Part shown: positions 38,027 through 48,225 of the stretch, piece by piece | Numbering within the stretch: position 1 is the stretch's first letter | Layout of the letters: each line of letters starts with the position of its first letter | Assembly: GCA_027493945.1 (NCBI GenBank) | Contig: JAOSJU010000001.1 | Location: 3,096,484-3,160,483 of the forward strand | Reading direction: 5' to 3' | DNA from: Burkholderiaceae bacterium | Lineage (GTDB): Bacteria; Pseudomonadota; Gammaproteobacteria; Burkholderiales; Burkholderiaceae_E | DNA: 64,000 bases | Made by a program: the position numbers and the translations under genes | Notes under the pieces: model-generated | What the model saw: only the letters and a program-made list of their open reading frames with translations | The model's database searches: none | Told to the model about the DNA's origin: nothing

Positions 38027-40483
38027 ATGACCCGCCGCCTGCGCAAGAGCGCGTGGACGCTCGCCCTCTGGACGATGCTGGCAGCCTCGGCGGCGGCGCA
38101 GGGCCCCGGCTCGCACGAGGCGGCCATCGCGCTGGCCCGTAGCGGCGATTACGCGAACGCACTCGCTGCGCTCGAGCGCCTGGCGGGCGAGCATCCCGAC
38201 GACCGGCGCATCGCTTTCGACCGGATCGTCGTGCTCGGCTGGGCCGGCCGGGACGCGGAGGCACTGGCCCGGGCTTCCGGGCTCGATCTGGCCGGCGCTC
38301 CCGCGTACGTGCTCGAAAGCATCGGCCGCTCGGCGCGGAACCTGAAGCGATTCGACCTCGCCGAATCGGTCTATCGGCGCTCGGTCTCGGTGCATCCCGG
38401 GCGCCAGGAGAGCCGGATCGGGCTTGCGCTGACGCTGGCCGATCGCGGCCGGCACGAGGAAGCCCGGCGACTGCTCGACGAAGCACTGGCGGCCGTGCCC
38501 CGGGGCGCAGGCCGCGCAGCCCTGCTGGTTGCGCAGGCGAACGTGGCCGAATCCGCGGGCGAATGGCCTTCTGCGCTGTCCAGGTACCAGGAAGCGCTCG
38601 CGGCCGATCCGCAGTCGAAGGAGGCGCAGGCGGGGCTGATCCGGACGGCCGCCCGCCTCGGCGCACCCGCGCTGGCGGCCGGCTTCGCGGCCCGGCATCC
38701 CGGACTGCTGCCGGCCCCGGAAGTCGCCGCGATCGCGGACGACCAGGCCGCCATCGAGATTCGCTGGGGGCGAATCCAGGAGCGCATCGAATCCGGCGAA
38801 GCCCGTTTCGCGTGGCTCGACCGCGCGCTGCGACGCAGCGACGCTGCGGCGACGCGGCTCGCCGACGCGCTGCGCGGATCGCCTGCCACGAAGCCTGCCA
38901 CCGCGCCCGCCACGTTCGGCCCTTCCGAGCGCCGGCTCCTCTCGGACCGGATCGTGGCGCTCGAGCTGCGCCGCCGCCCCGCGGATGCGGTCGCGCTCTA
39001 CCAGGACATGCGCGAGGCCGGCATCGAGGTGCCGGTCTACGCAGTGGCTTCGGCAGCCGACGCGATGCTGGCGGTACGGCGGCCCGAGGAGGCGGCGTCG
39101 CTGTACCGCGAAGTTCTCCGGGCGCAACCGGACGACTTCGCCGCTTCGCTCGGCCTGTTCTTCGCGCTGGTCGAGAGCGAGCACCTCGACGAAGCGATCG
39201 CCCAGGCCGATACGCTTGCCGCGCGCACGGCGCCGTTGCGCGGGCAGCACCGCGGCAACGCGGACGCCGTCACCGCCCAAACCCTCGGGGTGCTCGGCCG
39301 CGTCTTCGGCGACCGCCTGAACGACGCCGAACCCAGGGCGTACGCGCTGCGCGACGCATATCCCTACAACGCCGGGGTCCGCGAGGCATTCGGTTCGACC
39401 GCGTACGCGCGCGGCTGGCCTCGCCTGGCCGACGAGGAGTTTCGCCGCGCGCTGGCCGCCGATCCCGGTAACGCCGGACTGCACGCCGAACGCGTCGCGC
39501 CGCTGCTCGACGTGCACGCGTGGGCCGACGCCCGGGCACAGCTTGGCGAAGCCGTCGACCGTCGCCCCGACGACAGCCGGGTGGTCCGCGCGCAGGACCT
39601 GTGGGACGTGCATCGGATGCGCGAACTCGTGCTGACTGCCGGCTTCGGGCGATCGAGCGATGCCACGCCCACCGGGACGGACGACTGGCGGCTGGACGCC
39701 CGTGTCTACACGCAGCCGCTCGCCGATCGGTGGCGCGTGTTCGCCCAGAGCTCGATCGCGCACGCCGAGTTCGCCGGCGACGCCGTGCGCTGGCACCGCG
39801 AAGGGCTCGGCGCCGAGTACCGGGCCCGCGATCGCAGGTTGACGGCAGCGCTGACCGGCGGCTCGTCGGGACGCACCGGAATCGAAGCGAGCGGGACCCG
39901 GCAGTTCGGCGACCACTGGTCGATCGAGCTGCTCGGCAGCAGCGTTTCGAGCAACCTGCCGATGCAGGCCTGGCGCGCCGGCGTGCGCGCGAACGAAGCG
40001 GCCGCCACCGTGCGCTACGCGGTGAACGAGTCGCGCAGTTTCGCGGCGGGCGCGAACCGCCTCGGATTCAGCGACGGCAACGACCGCACCGGCGGCTGGC
40101 TCTCCTGGTTCGAGCGCTGGACGAGCGCGCCGCTGTGGCGCTTCGAAACCACGACCTGGCTCGGCGCATCGCGCAACTCCCTCGACGGCGCGCCCTACTT
40201 CAACCCGGCGAGCGACGCCACCGCCACCGTCGAGGCGGCAGCGGAGTGGCTCACCTGGCGGCGCTACGAGCGCAGCTTCCGGCAGCGTTTGTCCGCCACG
40301 GTCGGCACTTATGCGCAAGAGGACTTCGGCAGCGGCGCAGTGCTCGGCCTGTCCTACGAGCACATCTGGGAGATCGACCGTCGCCTGTACCTGCGCTACG
40401 GCGTCGGCCGGCTGCTGCGGCCCTACGACGGCGAGCGCAGCGGTCGAAGCTTCGCGACGCTCGCTCTCGACGGGAGGTTCTGA
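38027..40483 (+). CDS. pgaA: PgaA, outer-membrane porin for poly-beta-1,6-GlcNAc export
   Basis: 818 residues. A signal peptide (MTRRLRKSAW...AASAAAQ) is followed by an N-terminal helical TPR-like periplasmic domain (repeated SGDYANALAALERLAGEHPD-type units up to about 500). The C-terminal beta-barrel (from about LTAGFGRSSDAT) has alternating hydrophobic strands and ends in ALDGRF with the terminal Phe typical of outer-membrane proteins. It is the first gene of the pgaABCD operon, which overlaps tightly downstream (pgaB begins 2 bases after the stop). The ATG at 38027 is favoured; a GTG at 38003 is in frame. Confidence 0.9.
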   Translation: MTRRLRKSAWTLALWTMLAASAAAQGPGSHEAAIALARSGDYANALAALERLAGEHPDDRRIAFDRIVVLGWAGRDAEALARASGLDLAGAPAYVLESIGRSARNLKRFDLAESVYRRSVSVHPGRQESRIGLALTLADRGRHEEARRLLDEALAAVPRGAGRAALLVAQANVAESAGEWPSALSRYQEALAADPQSKEAQAGLIRTAARLGAPALAAGFAARHPGLLPAPEVAAIADDQAAIEIRWGRIQERIESGEARFAWLDRALRRSDAAATRLADALRGSPATKPATAPATFGPSERRLLSDRIVALELRRRPADAVALYQDMREAGIEVPVYAVASAADAMLAVRRPEEAASLYREVLRAQPDDFAASLGLFFALVESEHLDEAIAQADTLAARTAPLRGQHRGNADAVTAQTLGVLGRVFGDRLNDAEPRAYALRDAYPYNAGVREAFGSTAYARGWPRLADEEFRRALAADPGNAGLHAERVAPLLDVHAWADARAQLGEAVDRRPDDSRVVRAQDLWDVHRMRELVLTAGFGRSSDATPTGTDDWRLDARVYTQPLADRWRVFAQSSIAHAEFAGDAVRWHREGLGAEYRARDRRLTAALTGGSSGRTGIEASGTRQFGDHWSIELLGSSVSSNLPMQAWRAGVRANEAAATVRYAVNESRSFAAGANRLGFSDGNDRTGGWLSWFERWTSAPLWRFETTTWLGASRNSLDGAPYFNPASDATATVEAAAEWLTWRRYERSFRQRLSATVGTYAQEDFGSGAVLGLSYEHIWEIDRRLYLRYGVGRLLRPYDGERSGRSFATLALDGRF

Positions 40484-40484
40484 G

Positions 40485-42463
40485 GTGAAGCCCGGTTCGC
40501 TGCGTCATGGCCTGTGCCTGCTGGCGGCAGCCCTCCTGCCGTGGCTCGCGCCGCCGCACGCGTCGGCCCGCGAGCCGGCCATGGCGCCGGACGCGTTCCT
40601 GGCGCTTTCGTACCATGAGATTTCCGGCGACGGGCTGCAGGCGGACGCGCCGGGAGCGGGCCGCTACGGCATCGAGATCTCCCATCTGGTCGCGCAGTTC
40701 GGCTGGCTGCGCGAAAACGGCTACCACCCCGTCAGCCTCGCCCGGATCGCCCAGTCCCGCGATGGCGGCGCCCCGTTGCCGCCGAAAGCGGTGCTGCTCA
40801 GCTTCGACGACGGCTATGCCGATTTCTACACCCGCGTTTACCCGCTACTGAAGCTGTTCGGCTATCCGGCGGTGATCGCGCTGGTCGGCAGCTGGATGGA
40901 CGCGCCGGCCGGCGCCATGGTCGACTACGACGGAAGGAAAGTGCCGCGCGAAGCCTTCCTGTCGTGGGCGCAGGTGCGCGAGATGATGGCGTCGGGCCTG
41001 GTGGAGGTCGCCTCGCATTCCTACGCGCTGCATCGCGGCGTCACCGCCAACCCCCAGGGCAACGAGCAGCCTGCAGGGGTGGCCAGGATTTACGACGCGG
41101 TCACCCGCAGCTACGAGGGCGACGAGGCCTGGCTCGGCCGCATCCGCGACGACCTTCAGCGCAATGCGCGCCTGATCGAGCGCGAAACCGGCAAGGCGCC
41201 GCGCGCGATGGTCTGGCCGTACGGCCGCTACAACCTTGCCGCGCAGCGGATCGCGCGCGAGCTCGGCATGCCGCTGATGCTCACGCTCCAGGGAGGCGTC
41301 AACGCAGCGGGCGATCCGCTCGACCGGATCCGTCGCATCATCGTCGAATCGAGCCCGAACCTCGGCGAGTTCGTCGACGAGATCGAACGCGTCTGGCCCG
41401 AGCCCCCGCAGCGTGTCGTCCACGTCGACCTCGACTACGTCTACAGCGCCGACCCCGACGAGCAGGAGCGCAACCTGTCGGCGCTGCTCGAACGCATCAG
41501 GGCGATCCGGCCCACCACGGTCTACCTGCAGGCGTATGCGGATCCGGACGGCGACGGCGAGGCCGACGCGCTGTATTTCCCGAACAGCCAGATGCCGATG
41601 CGCGCCGACCTGTTCAACCGGGTCGCCCGGCAACTCGAGACGCGTGTCGGGGTGCGCGTCTACGCATGGATGCCGGTACTCGCATTCCGGCTGCCCGCAG
41701 GCCACCCGGCGCGCGACGATCTCGTTCAGGCGGCACACGCCATGGCCGGATCGACCTACCGTCGGTTGTCGCCGTTCTCCGCCCGCGCCCGCGCGGCGAT
41801 CGCGTCGATCTACGCGGATCTCGGCCGCCATGCGCGCTTCAGCGGCCTGCTGTTCCACGACGACGCACTGATCGGCGACCACGAGGACGACAGCCCATGG
41901 GCCCGCGCGGTCTATCGCGACAGATGGGGGCTGCCGGGGTCTGTCGACGCGATCAGGGCCGAACCGCAAGCGGCGGCCGAGTGGTCGCGCCGCAAGCTCG
42001 CATGGCTTGTCGACTTCACGCGCGAACTCGCCGCAGCCGCCGAAACCTTCAACGCGCCGCTGAAGACGGCACGCAACCTCTACGCAGCGCCCGTCGTCGA
42101 TCCGGCGGCACAGGACTGGTACGCGCAGTCGCTGCCGGCGTTCCTGCACGCCTACGACTTCACGGCGCTGATGGCGATGCCGTACCGGAGAGCGCGAAGT
42201 CGCCACGGCGTTTCCTCGAATCGCTCGTCGGGGCGGTTGCCGCGCAGCCGCAAGGCCTGGCGCGCACGGTGTTCGAGCTGCAGGCGCGCGATTGGCGTGG
42301 CGAACGGCCGGTGGCGGACGACGAACTCACCCGCTGGATCCGGATGCTCGAACTCGCCGGCGCACGCAACATCGGCTACTACCCGGACGACCAGCACGCC
42401 GACGCGCCGAGGCTGCGCCGGCTCGTGCCCGCGTTCTCGGTGCGAGCGGTCCCGGAGCCCTGA
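40485..42463 (+). CDS. pgaB: PgaB, poly-GlcNAc N-deacetylase (frameshifted)
   Basis: About 659 residues. The GTG start gives MKPGSLRHGLCLLAAALLPW, a signal peptide. The deacetylase domain shows LSYHEI, the metal/catalytic LSFDDGYADF and VASHSYALHRG; the C-terminal glycoside-hydrolase-like domain begins VVHVDLDYVYSAD and has GLLFHDDALIGD. Near 42186 the frame breaks after LMAMPY: one missing base (tac ctg gag for taccggag) would continue LESAKSPRRFLESLVGAVAA to the stop. PgaB deacetylates part of the PNAG polymer in the periplasm, which is needed for export through PgaA. Confidence 0.9.
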
Positions 42464-42468
42464 TCGCA

Positions 42469-43737
42469 ATGAACAGCCTGAACCCGTCCGCCATCGCCGA
42501 AGCCTTGCTGGCGTTCGTCTTCTACTACCCGCTGTTCATGGCGTACCTGTGGATGGCCGGCGCGCTGTACTACTGGTTCCACTACGAACGCAGGAGCGGC
42601 AAGCCGGATGCCCCGCCCGAACTGGACGGGTATCCGCCGGTGGCCGTGATCGTGCCGTGCCACAACGAGGAAGCGCACGTCGTCGAGACGATCGAATGGC
42701 TGATGGCCTCGAAGTATCCGCATCTCGAGGTGGTCGCGGTCGACGACGGCAGCACCGACGGCACGGCAGCGGCGCTCGGCCGCCTGGCCGCGCGCTTTCC
42801 GGCGCTGCGCGTGATTCATCTGGCGCACAACCAGGGCAAGGCCGCGGCGCTCAACGCGGCCGCCGCGATGACCCGCGCCGAGTTCCTGGTCTGCATCGAC
42901 GGCGACGCACTGCTCGATCCGTCCGCGGTGCACTGGCTGATGGGGCATTTCCGTTCGCCGCGCGTGGGCGCCGTGACCGGCAACCCCCGCGTGCGCACCC
43001 GCTCGACGCTGCTCGGGCGCCTGCAGGTCGGCGAGTTCTCGTCGATCGTGGGCCTGATCAAGCGCGCCCAGCGCACCTACGGGCGCGTGTTCACCGTCTC
43101 CGGCGTGGTCAGCGCCTTCAGGCGCAGCGCGCTGCACGACGTCGGCTACTGGAGCACCGACATGCTGACGGAAGACGTCGACGTGTCGTGGAAGCTGCAG
43201 ACACGGCGCTGGGACGTGCGCTTCGAACCCAACGCGCTGTGCTGGATCCTGATGCCCGAGACCTTCCGCGGTCTCTGGAAGCAACGCCTGCGGTGGGCCA
43301 CCGGCGGCATGCAGGTGCTGATCCGGAACTGGCACGGGCTGCACGCCCGGAACATGCGGCGCATGTGGCCGGTGTTCACCGAGTTCGTCGTCAGCGCCGT
43401 CTGGGCCTACGCGATGATGGGCGTGATCCTGCTCTGGCTGTTCGGCACGGTGCTCGGCATGCCGGTGCCGATCGAGATTCCCACCGTGCTGCCGAACTGG
43501 AACGGCGTCGTCGTCGGCACCACCTGCCTTCTTCAGGTCGCCACCGGGATGCTGCTCGATTCGCGCGTGGAGAAGGGCCTGTTCAGGCATTACTTCTGGA
43601 TGATCTGGTACCCGCTTGCGTTCTGGTTGATCAACGTGTTCACCACGGTGGTGGGCGTGCCCAGGGCGCTGCTTCGTTCCAGGGGAGAGCGTGCACGATG
43701 GAAAAGCCCGGATCGCGGACTGCTGCCCGACCGCTGA
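42469..43737 (+). CDS. pgaC: PgaC, poly-beta-1,6-GlcNAc synthase
   Basis: 422-residue membrane glycosyltransferase (GT2). Visible motifs are VIVPCHNEEAHVV, VDDGSTDG (UDP binding), CIDGDALLDP, the TEDVDVSWKL catalytic stretch and QRLRWATGG (Q-x-x-R-W). It has two helices before and three after the catalytic domain. It polymerises UDP-GlcNAc at the inner membrane. The gene sits 5 bases after pgaB, and its end overlaps pgaD by 40 bases. Confidence 0.93.
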   Translation: MNSLNPSAIAEALLAFVFYYPLFMAYLWMAGALYYWFHYERRSGKPDAPPELDGYPPVAVIVPCHNEEAHVVETIEWLMASKYPHLEVVAVDDGSTDGTAAALGRLAARFPALRVIHLAHNQGKAAALNAAAAMTRAEFLVCIDGDALLDPSAVHWLMGHFRSPRVGAVTGNPRVRTRSTLLGRLQVGEFSSIVGLIKRAQRTYGRVFTVSGVVSAFRRSALHDVGYWSTDMLTEDVDVSWKLQTRRWDVRFEPNALCWILMPETFRGLWKQRLRWATGGMQVLIRNWHGLHARNMRRMWPVFTEFVVSAVWAYAMMGVILLWLFGTVLGMPVPIEIPTVLPNWNGVVVGTTCLLQVATGMLLDSRVEKGLFRHYFWMIWYPLAFWLINVFTTVVGVPRALLRSRGERARWKSPDRGLLPDR

Positions 43738-44219
43738 TCATCGATCGGCCCGATCTGCAGTCGACACCGCAGCGCGTCGTGTCGGCCGGCCTGACCGCCT
43801 TCTTCTGGGCCGTCTGGGCCTACCTCTGGCTGCCGGTCTTCGCGCTGCTCGGCTGGGCCTTCGGCATCTCACGCTTCTACGAGGAGATGGTGGTCGAGCA
43901 CGGCGCCAGCGCGCTGCTCGACGTGCTGGGCTGGTACGCGCTCGCGATCGCGCTGCTCAGCGGTTCGCTGGTGATCTGGGCCACGTACAACTTCATCAGG
44001 TTTCGCGGCAACGAGCGCCGCGCGACCCGCCGCAGCACCACGATCGAAGAGGTCGCCGCCCACGCCGGGCTCGCACCCGATGCGCTGGGGCGCTGGCAGC
44101 AGGCGCGCGTGCTGCGCCTGCGGCACGACGAATCGGGCAGGATCGAGTCCGTCCAGATCGTCCCTGCCCCGCAAGCCGACCCTCTCCCTCTTCATGCCGC
44201 AGGAACGGCGCAAGGCTGA
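43698..44219 (+). CDS. pgaD: PgaD, accessory subunit of poly-GlcNAc synthase
   Basis: 173 residues with two membrane helices (GLTAFFWAVWAYLWLPVFAL and LDVLGWYALAIALLSGSLVI), then RFRGNERRATRRSTTIEEVA. PgaD binds PgaC and is needed for polymerisation; in enterobacteria both are targets of cyclic-di-GMP. The start overlaps pgaC by 40 bases, implying coupled translation. The cytoplasmic tail of about 70 residues is longer than the enterobacterial one. Confidence 0.87.
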   Translation: MEKPGSRTAARPLIIDRPDLQSTPQRVVSAGLTAFFWAVWAYLWLPVFALLGWAFGISRFYEEMVVEHGASALLDVLGWYALAIALLSGSLVIWATYNFIRFRGNERRATRRSTTIEEVAAHAGLAPDALGRWQQARVLRLRHDESGRIESVQIVPAPQADPLPLHAAGTAQG

Positions 44220-44245
44220 AGCCCCGCTGGTATCCTCGCGGCTCG

Positions 44246-45145
44246 ATGACCTCCCCGGCGCCCCTCCCTCGCTGGCTCGGCGTATCGCTGCTGCTGCTGA
44301 TCGCCGTCTCGTTCGCCAGCAACCACGTCGCCGCACGGCTCGCCTTCGACCACGGCGCGAACGTCGCTACCGCGGTGGCGGTGCGCTCGATGGGCGCGGC
44401 GCTGTTCGTGCTGGCGCTGCTCGCCCAGGCACGCGTGGCGCTGCGCATGTCGGCGCCGACACTGCGCCGCGCGATGGGCATCGGCCTGCTCGTGGCGATC
44501 CAGAGCCTGTGCCTGTATTCGGCGGTGGCGCGCATTCCGGTGGCGCTGGCGCTGCTCGCCTTCAACACTTTCCCGCTGATGCTTGGCCTGATCTCCTGGG
44601 CCGCCGGCGGCGAGCGGCCGTCACGCCGCGCCTTCGTGGCCATGCCGATCGCGCTGGTCGGGCTTGCGGTCGCGCTCGACGTGGCCGGCCTTGCCGGCGC
44701 CGCGGCGAGCGCGCCCGAGTCGATGGGCGTCGGCGTCGCGTTCGCGCTGGGCGGCGCGGCCGCGTTCGCCAGCGCGCTCTACCTCACCACCCGCTGGCTG
44801 GGCAGCACCGACGGCCGCCTGCGCACGCTGGTGCTGATGCTGGTGGTGACCACGGTCGCGATCGGCGCCGGCGCGCTGGGCGGCCGGTTCGACTGGCCGG
44901 GCGACGCCATCGGCTGGACCGCGCTGGCAGCGCTCACCGTGCTCTACTCGTCGGCGATCACCGCGCTGTTCGTGCTGCTGCCCCGGCTGGGCGCAGTGAA
45001 CAATGCCGCGGTGATGAACTTCGAGCCGATCGCGGCCCTGTTCCTCGGCTGGGTGGTGCTCGACCAGCACGTCGCCGCGATCCAGATCGCCGGCGCGCTG
45101 GTGGTGATCGGCGCGATCGTGATGCTGACCACGGGCCGGCGCTGA
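44246..45145 (+). CDS. EamA/DMT-family transporter
   Basis: 299 residues with ten hydrophobic segments in two EamA repeats: LLLIAVSFASNHVAARLAFD in the first, AALTVLYSSAITALFVLLPR and NFEPIAALFLGWVVLDQHVA in the second. It is a metabolite exporter/importer of unknown substrate. 26 bases separate it from pgaD; no functional link is evident. Confidence 0.88.
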   Translation: MTSPAPLPRWLGVSLLLLIAVSFASNHVAARLAFDHGANVATAVAVRSMGAALFVLALLAQARVALRMSAPTLRRAMGIGLLVAIQSLCLYSAVARIPVALALLAFNTFPLMLGLISWAAGGERPSRRAFVAMPIALVGLAVALDVAGLAGAAASAPESMGVGVAFALGGAAAFASALYLTTRWLGSTDGRLRTLVLMLVVTTVAIGAGALGGRFDWPGDAIGWTALAALTVLYSSAITALFVLLPRLGAVNNAAVMNFEPIAALFLGWVVLDQHVAAIQIAGALVVIGAIVMLTTGRR

Positions 45146-45200
45146 CCACCGGCCGGGACGGGCGAGGCCGGACTCGCCTCTTCCGTGGCCGGCTCGATGC

Positions 45201-45845
45201 TCATCGAGCGCTCCGTCCCAGGCCCGGCACCGTCCAGCCGCGCGCCAGCGCGAGCAGGCGCAGCCCCGCGGTGACGGCGATTCCCGCCGCGAGCGCCGGC
45301 CAGCCCGGCCCGTTGGCGAAGGCCACCGCCAGGAACGCCCAGGCCCCCGCGAACGAACACAGTGCGTACGGCCGGTGATCGCTGAACACGGCCGGCACCT
45401 CGTTGCACAGCACGTCGCGCATCACGCCGCCGAACACGCCGGTGACCACACCCATCAGCGCGCAGACGATCGCCGGCTGCCCGGTCTCCCAGGCCATGCC
45501 GGTGCCCGAGGCACTGAACAGCCCCATGCCGAGCGCGTCGGCCCAGAGCATGGGCCAGGCCGGCAGCAACGGACGCGCGGCGCGCATCCAGAGCCATCCG
45601 ATCGCGACCAGCGCGAGCACCGCCCAGACGTAGCCGCTATGCAGCACCCAGAAGAACGGCCGGCGATCGAGCAGCAGGTCGCGCAGCGTCCCGCCGCCGA
45701 ACGCGGCGAAGAAGGTCACTGCCGACGCGCCGACGATGTCCATGCGCTTGCGCGCGGCCTCGATGAAGCCCGACAGCGCGAACGCCAGCGTGCCGGCGAT
45801 CTCGATGCCGGACAACAGGGTGCCGACCGTCAGGTTCGCATTCAT
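45201..45845 (-). CDS. TRIC-family (YicG/YadS) cation channel protein
   Basis: 214 residues with seven helices and the two-repeat signature FALSGFIEAARKRMDIVG and FGGGTLRDLLLDRRPFFWV in the first half, then GVVTGVFGGVMRDVLCNEVP in the second. These prokaryotic proteins are homologous to trimeric K+ channels (glycine-rich 'GG' kinks visible). Opposite in direction to its neighbours; no known partner nearby. Confidence 0.87.
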   Translation of the reverse strand: MNANLTVGTLLSGIEIAGTLAFALSGFIEAARKRMDIVGASAVTFFAAFGGGTLRDLLLDRRPFFWVLHSGYVWAVLALVAIGWLWMRAARPLLPAWPMLWADALGMGLFSASGTGMAWETGQPAIVCALMGVVTGVFGGVMRDVLCNEVPAVFSDHRPYALCSFAGAWAFLAVAFANGPGWPALAAGIAVTAGLRLLALARGWTVPGLGRSAR

Positions 45846-46009
45846 CGGGCGAAGGGAGTGGGCAGTGGGGATCGGGACGCGCCGTGCGGGGTTGCGGCGC
45901 CACGCGATCGTACCGCCATTCGCGCGCGGCAGTCGCATGGCGCCCCTCCGACCGGCCCGATCCGGGCGATTATCATGCGTGCACACTGCCGGCGATTCCC
46001 ACCGCTCCG

Positions 46010-47173
46010 ATGCCCGACGAACCCATGCTCTCCGCCAGGACGACGACGCAGGCCGACGTGCTCGTCGTCGGCGCGGGCATCGTCGGCGCGGCCTGCGCGC
46101 GCAGGCTCGCCGACCGCGGGCTGCGCGTCCTGGTGCTCGAGCGCGAGATCGCGCCGGCCACCGGATCCACCGGCCGCAGCGCCGCGGGCGTGCGCGTGCA
46201 GTTCTCCGAAGAGGTCAACGTGCGCCTGTCCGCCGCGAGCATTGCCGAGTACCGCGCGATGCCCGAGGCCGGCTACCGGCCGATCGGCTACCTGTTCTAC
46301 GTGCCGCAGGCGCAGTGGAGCGCGCACCGCGACGCGGCGCGAATGCAGCAGGGGCTCGGCATGCCGGTCGAGATTCTCGAGCCGGTCGCGGCGACGCGCA
46401 TCGTGCCCGCCGACGTCGACGGCTACGCGGGCGCCACGTACTGCGCGCTCGACGGCGTCGTCGATCCGCACGGCATCACGATGCATTGGATCGCGGGCGC
46501 GCGCGCCGCCGGCGCGACGACGAAGCTGAACTGCGCGGTACGGGCGATCGAGCGCCGCGACGAGCGCTGGCGCGTCGAGGCCGCGACCGCCGGGGGAGCC
46601 GAGACATTCGAGGCCCGCTGGATCGTCAACGCAGCCGGCGCCTGGGCCGGCCAAGTCGCGGCGCTGGCCGGACTGCAGGTGCCGGTGCAGCCGGCGCGGC
46701 GGATGGTCTACGCGAGCGCGCCGCTCGCGCCGGCGCCGTCTTATCCGCTCACCATCGACCTCGACACCGGGCTGTGGTTCCGTTCCGAGCGCGAGCGCCT
46801 GATCTTCGGCCTGGCCAATCCCGCCGACACCGGCTTCGCCGAGGGTGTCGACTGGACCTGGCTCGAGACCGTCTATGAGTCGGCGCTGCGCCACTTTCCG
46901 TGGTTCGAGACGCTGTCGATCGATCGGCGCGCGTGCTGGTGGGGCTACTACGAAACGACGCCGGACCACCACCCGGTGATCGGCGAGATGCCGGGCGCGC
47001 CGGGCTGGTACAACGCCTGTGGCTTCTCGGGACACGGGGTGCAGCAGGCCGCGGCGATCGGGCGCATCGTCGCGCAGGAGATCGCCGGCGAGCCGGCGTT
47101 CATCGACATGGCGCCGCTGCGGATCGGGCGCTTCGCGCAGGGCACCGCGCACGTCGAGCGTCTGGTCGTCTGA
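46010..47173 (+). CDS. FAD-dependent oxidoreductase of the DAO family
   Basis: 387 residues. The N-terminal FAD site is VLVVGAGIVGAACARRLADR with a Glu at VLERE; a second motif is STGRSAAGVRVQFS. Near the end GYYETTPDHHPVIGEMPGAP and NACGFSGHGVQQAAAIGRIV are typical of sarcosine/D-amino-acid oxidase-like enzymes, which oxidise amines in the cytoplasm. ATG 46010 is chosen because the longer frame has no family similarity. waaC starts 2 bases after its stop. Confidence 0.87.
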   Translation: MPDEPMLSARTTTQADVLVVGAGIVGAACARRLADRGLRVLVLEREIAPATGSTGRSAAGVRVQFSEEVNVRLSAASIAEYRAMPEAGYRPIGYLFYVPQAQWSAHRDAARMQQGLGMPVEILEPVAATRIVPADVDGYAGATYCALDGVVDPHGITMHWIAGARAAGATTKLNCAVRAIERRDERWRVEAATAGGAETFEARWIVNAAGAWAGQVAALAGLQVPVQPARRMVYASAPLAPAPSYPLTIDLDTGLWFRSERERLIFGLANPADTGFAEGVDWTWLETVYESALRHFPWFETLSIDRRACWWGYYETTPDHHPVIGEMPGAPGWYNACGFSGHGVQQAAAIGRIVAQEIAGEPAFIDMAPLRIGRFAQGTAHVERLVV

Positions 47174-47175
47174 AC

Positions 47176-48207
47176 ATGGCCGACGACGGCTCGGCCGACC
47201 GCGTTGCGACCCGCGCAGCACCGGCGGCGCTCGATGTGGCGCTGGTGAAGACCAGCTCGCTCGGCGACGTGATCCACGCGCTGCCGGTGGTCACCGACAT
47301 CCTCTCGGCTTTTCCCGCGGCGCGCGTCGACTGGGTCGTCGAGGATTCGTTCGCCGAGCTTCCGGCGCTTCACCCGGGAGTCGCCGCGATCCACCGCGTG
47401 GCGATGCGTCGCTGGAGAAAGGCGCCGCTGTCGGCAGCCACGCGCGCCGAGTGGTCGCGCTTTCGCGCGGGCTTTCGCGCCCGCCGCTACGACCTGATCC
47501 TCGACCTGCAAGGGCTGCTCAAGAGCGCGTTCCTGGCGCTGCAGGGCCGCGGCCCGCGCGCCGGCTTCGACCGCGCCAGCGCGCGCGAACCGCTGGCGGC
47601 GCTCCTCTACCAGCATCGGTTTCGCGTCGACCAGAAGCAGCACGCGATCCGCGCGCTGCGTTCGCTCGCCGCGCAGGCGCTCGACTACCGCGTCGAAGGG
47701 CTGCCGCGCTTCGCGCTGGCGCCACCGCCGGTCGCCGGCCTCGCGCAGATGCCGGGCGGGCCGCTCGCACCGGGCTCGATCGTGCTGCTGCACATGACCG
47801 CGCGCCCCGAGAAGCAGTGGCCGGCCGGGCGCTGGCGCGCGCTCGCGCAGCGGCTCGACGCGGCCGGCCGCGACGTCGTGGTGCCCTGGGGCAACGACGC
47901 CGAGCGCGCTCGCGCCGAGGCGATCGCCGACGGGTTGCCGCGCGCGCGCGTACCGCAGCGGCTGAGTCTCGCGCAGTGCGCCGCGCTGCTCGCGCACGCG
48001 CGCGCGGTTGTCGGGCTGGACACCGGCCTCACGCACCTGGCAGCCGCCTTCGAGCGCCCACTGGTGTTCATGGTGCCCGACACGCCGCGCTGGCCCCGGT
48101 ACCGGGCCGAGCCGTTCTGGCTACCGCAGATGGCGGCGTTCGGGCATGCCGGCGCGATGCCCGAAGTCGACGAGGTGTGGTCGGCGCTCGAACGGCTAGT
48201 GTCGTGA
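47176..48207 (+). CDS. waaC: WaaC, lipopolysaccharide heptosyltransferase I
   Basis: 343-residue GT9 enzyme. It starts ALDVALVKTSSLGDVIHALP, the family N-terminus, then has VDWVVEDSFAELPALHPGVA, MTARPEKQWPAGRWRALAQR and, in the nucleotide-sugar site, ARAVVGLDTGLTHLAAAF. It adds the first heptose to the Kdo of the LPS inner core in the cytoplasm. The gene follows the DAO gene by 2 bases and begins a region of LPS and glycan genes. Confidence 0.92.
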   Translation: MADDGSADRVATRAAPAALDVALVKTSSLGDVIHALPVVTDILSAFPAARVDWVVEDSFAELPALHPGVAAIHRVAMRRWRKAPLSAATRAEWSRFRAGFRARRYDLILDLQGLLKSAFLALQGRGPRAGFDRASAREPLAALLYQHRFRVDQKQHAIRALRSLAAQALDYRVEGLPRFALAPPPVAGLAQMPGGPLAPGSIVLLHMTARPEKQWPAGRWRALAQRLDAAGRDVVVPWGNDAERARAEAIADGLPRARVPQRLSLAQCAALLAHARAVVGLDTGLTHLAAAFERPLVFMVPDTPRWPRYRAEPFWLPQMAAFGHAGAMPEVDEVWSALERLVS

Positions 48208-48225
48208 GTTGCGACGCGCGGCGGT

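Noticed and set aside
37976-40363. 795-codon minus-strand frame over pgaA
   Set aside because: Antisense shadow of pgaA; low-complexity protein without domains.
42469-42480. Calling pgaC from the upstream open frame at 42292
   Set aside because: That part is the out-of-frame reading of the pgaB end; ATG 42469 gives the family N-terminus.
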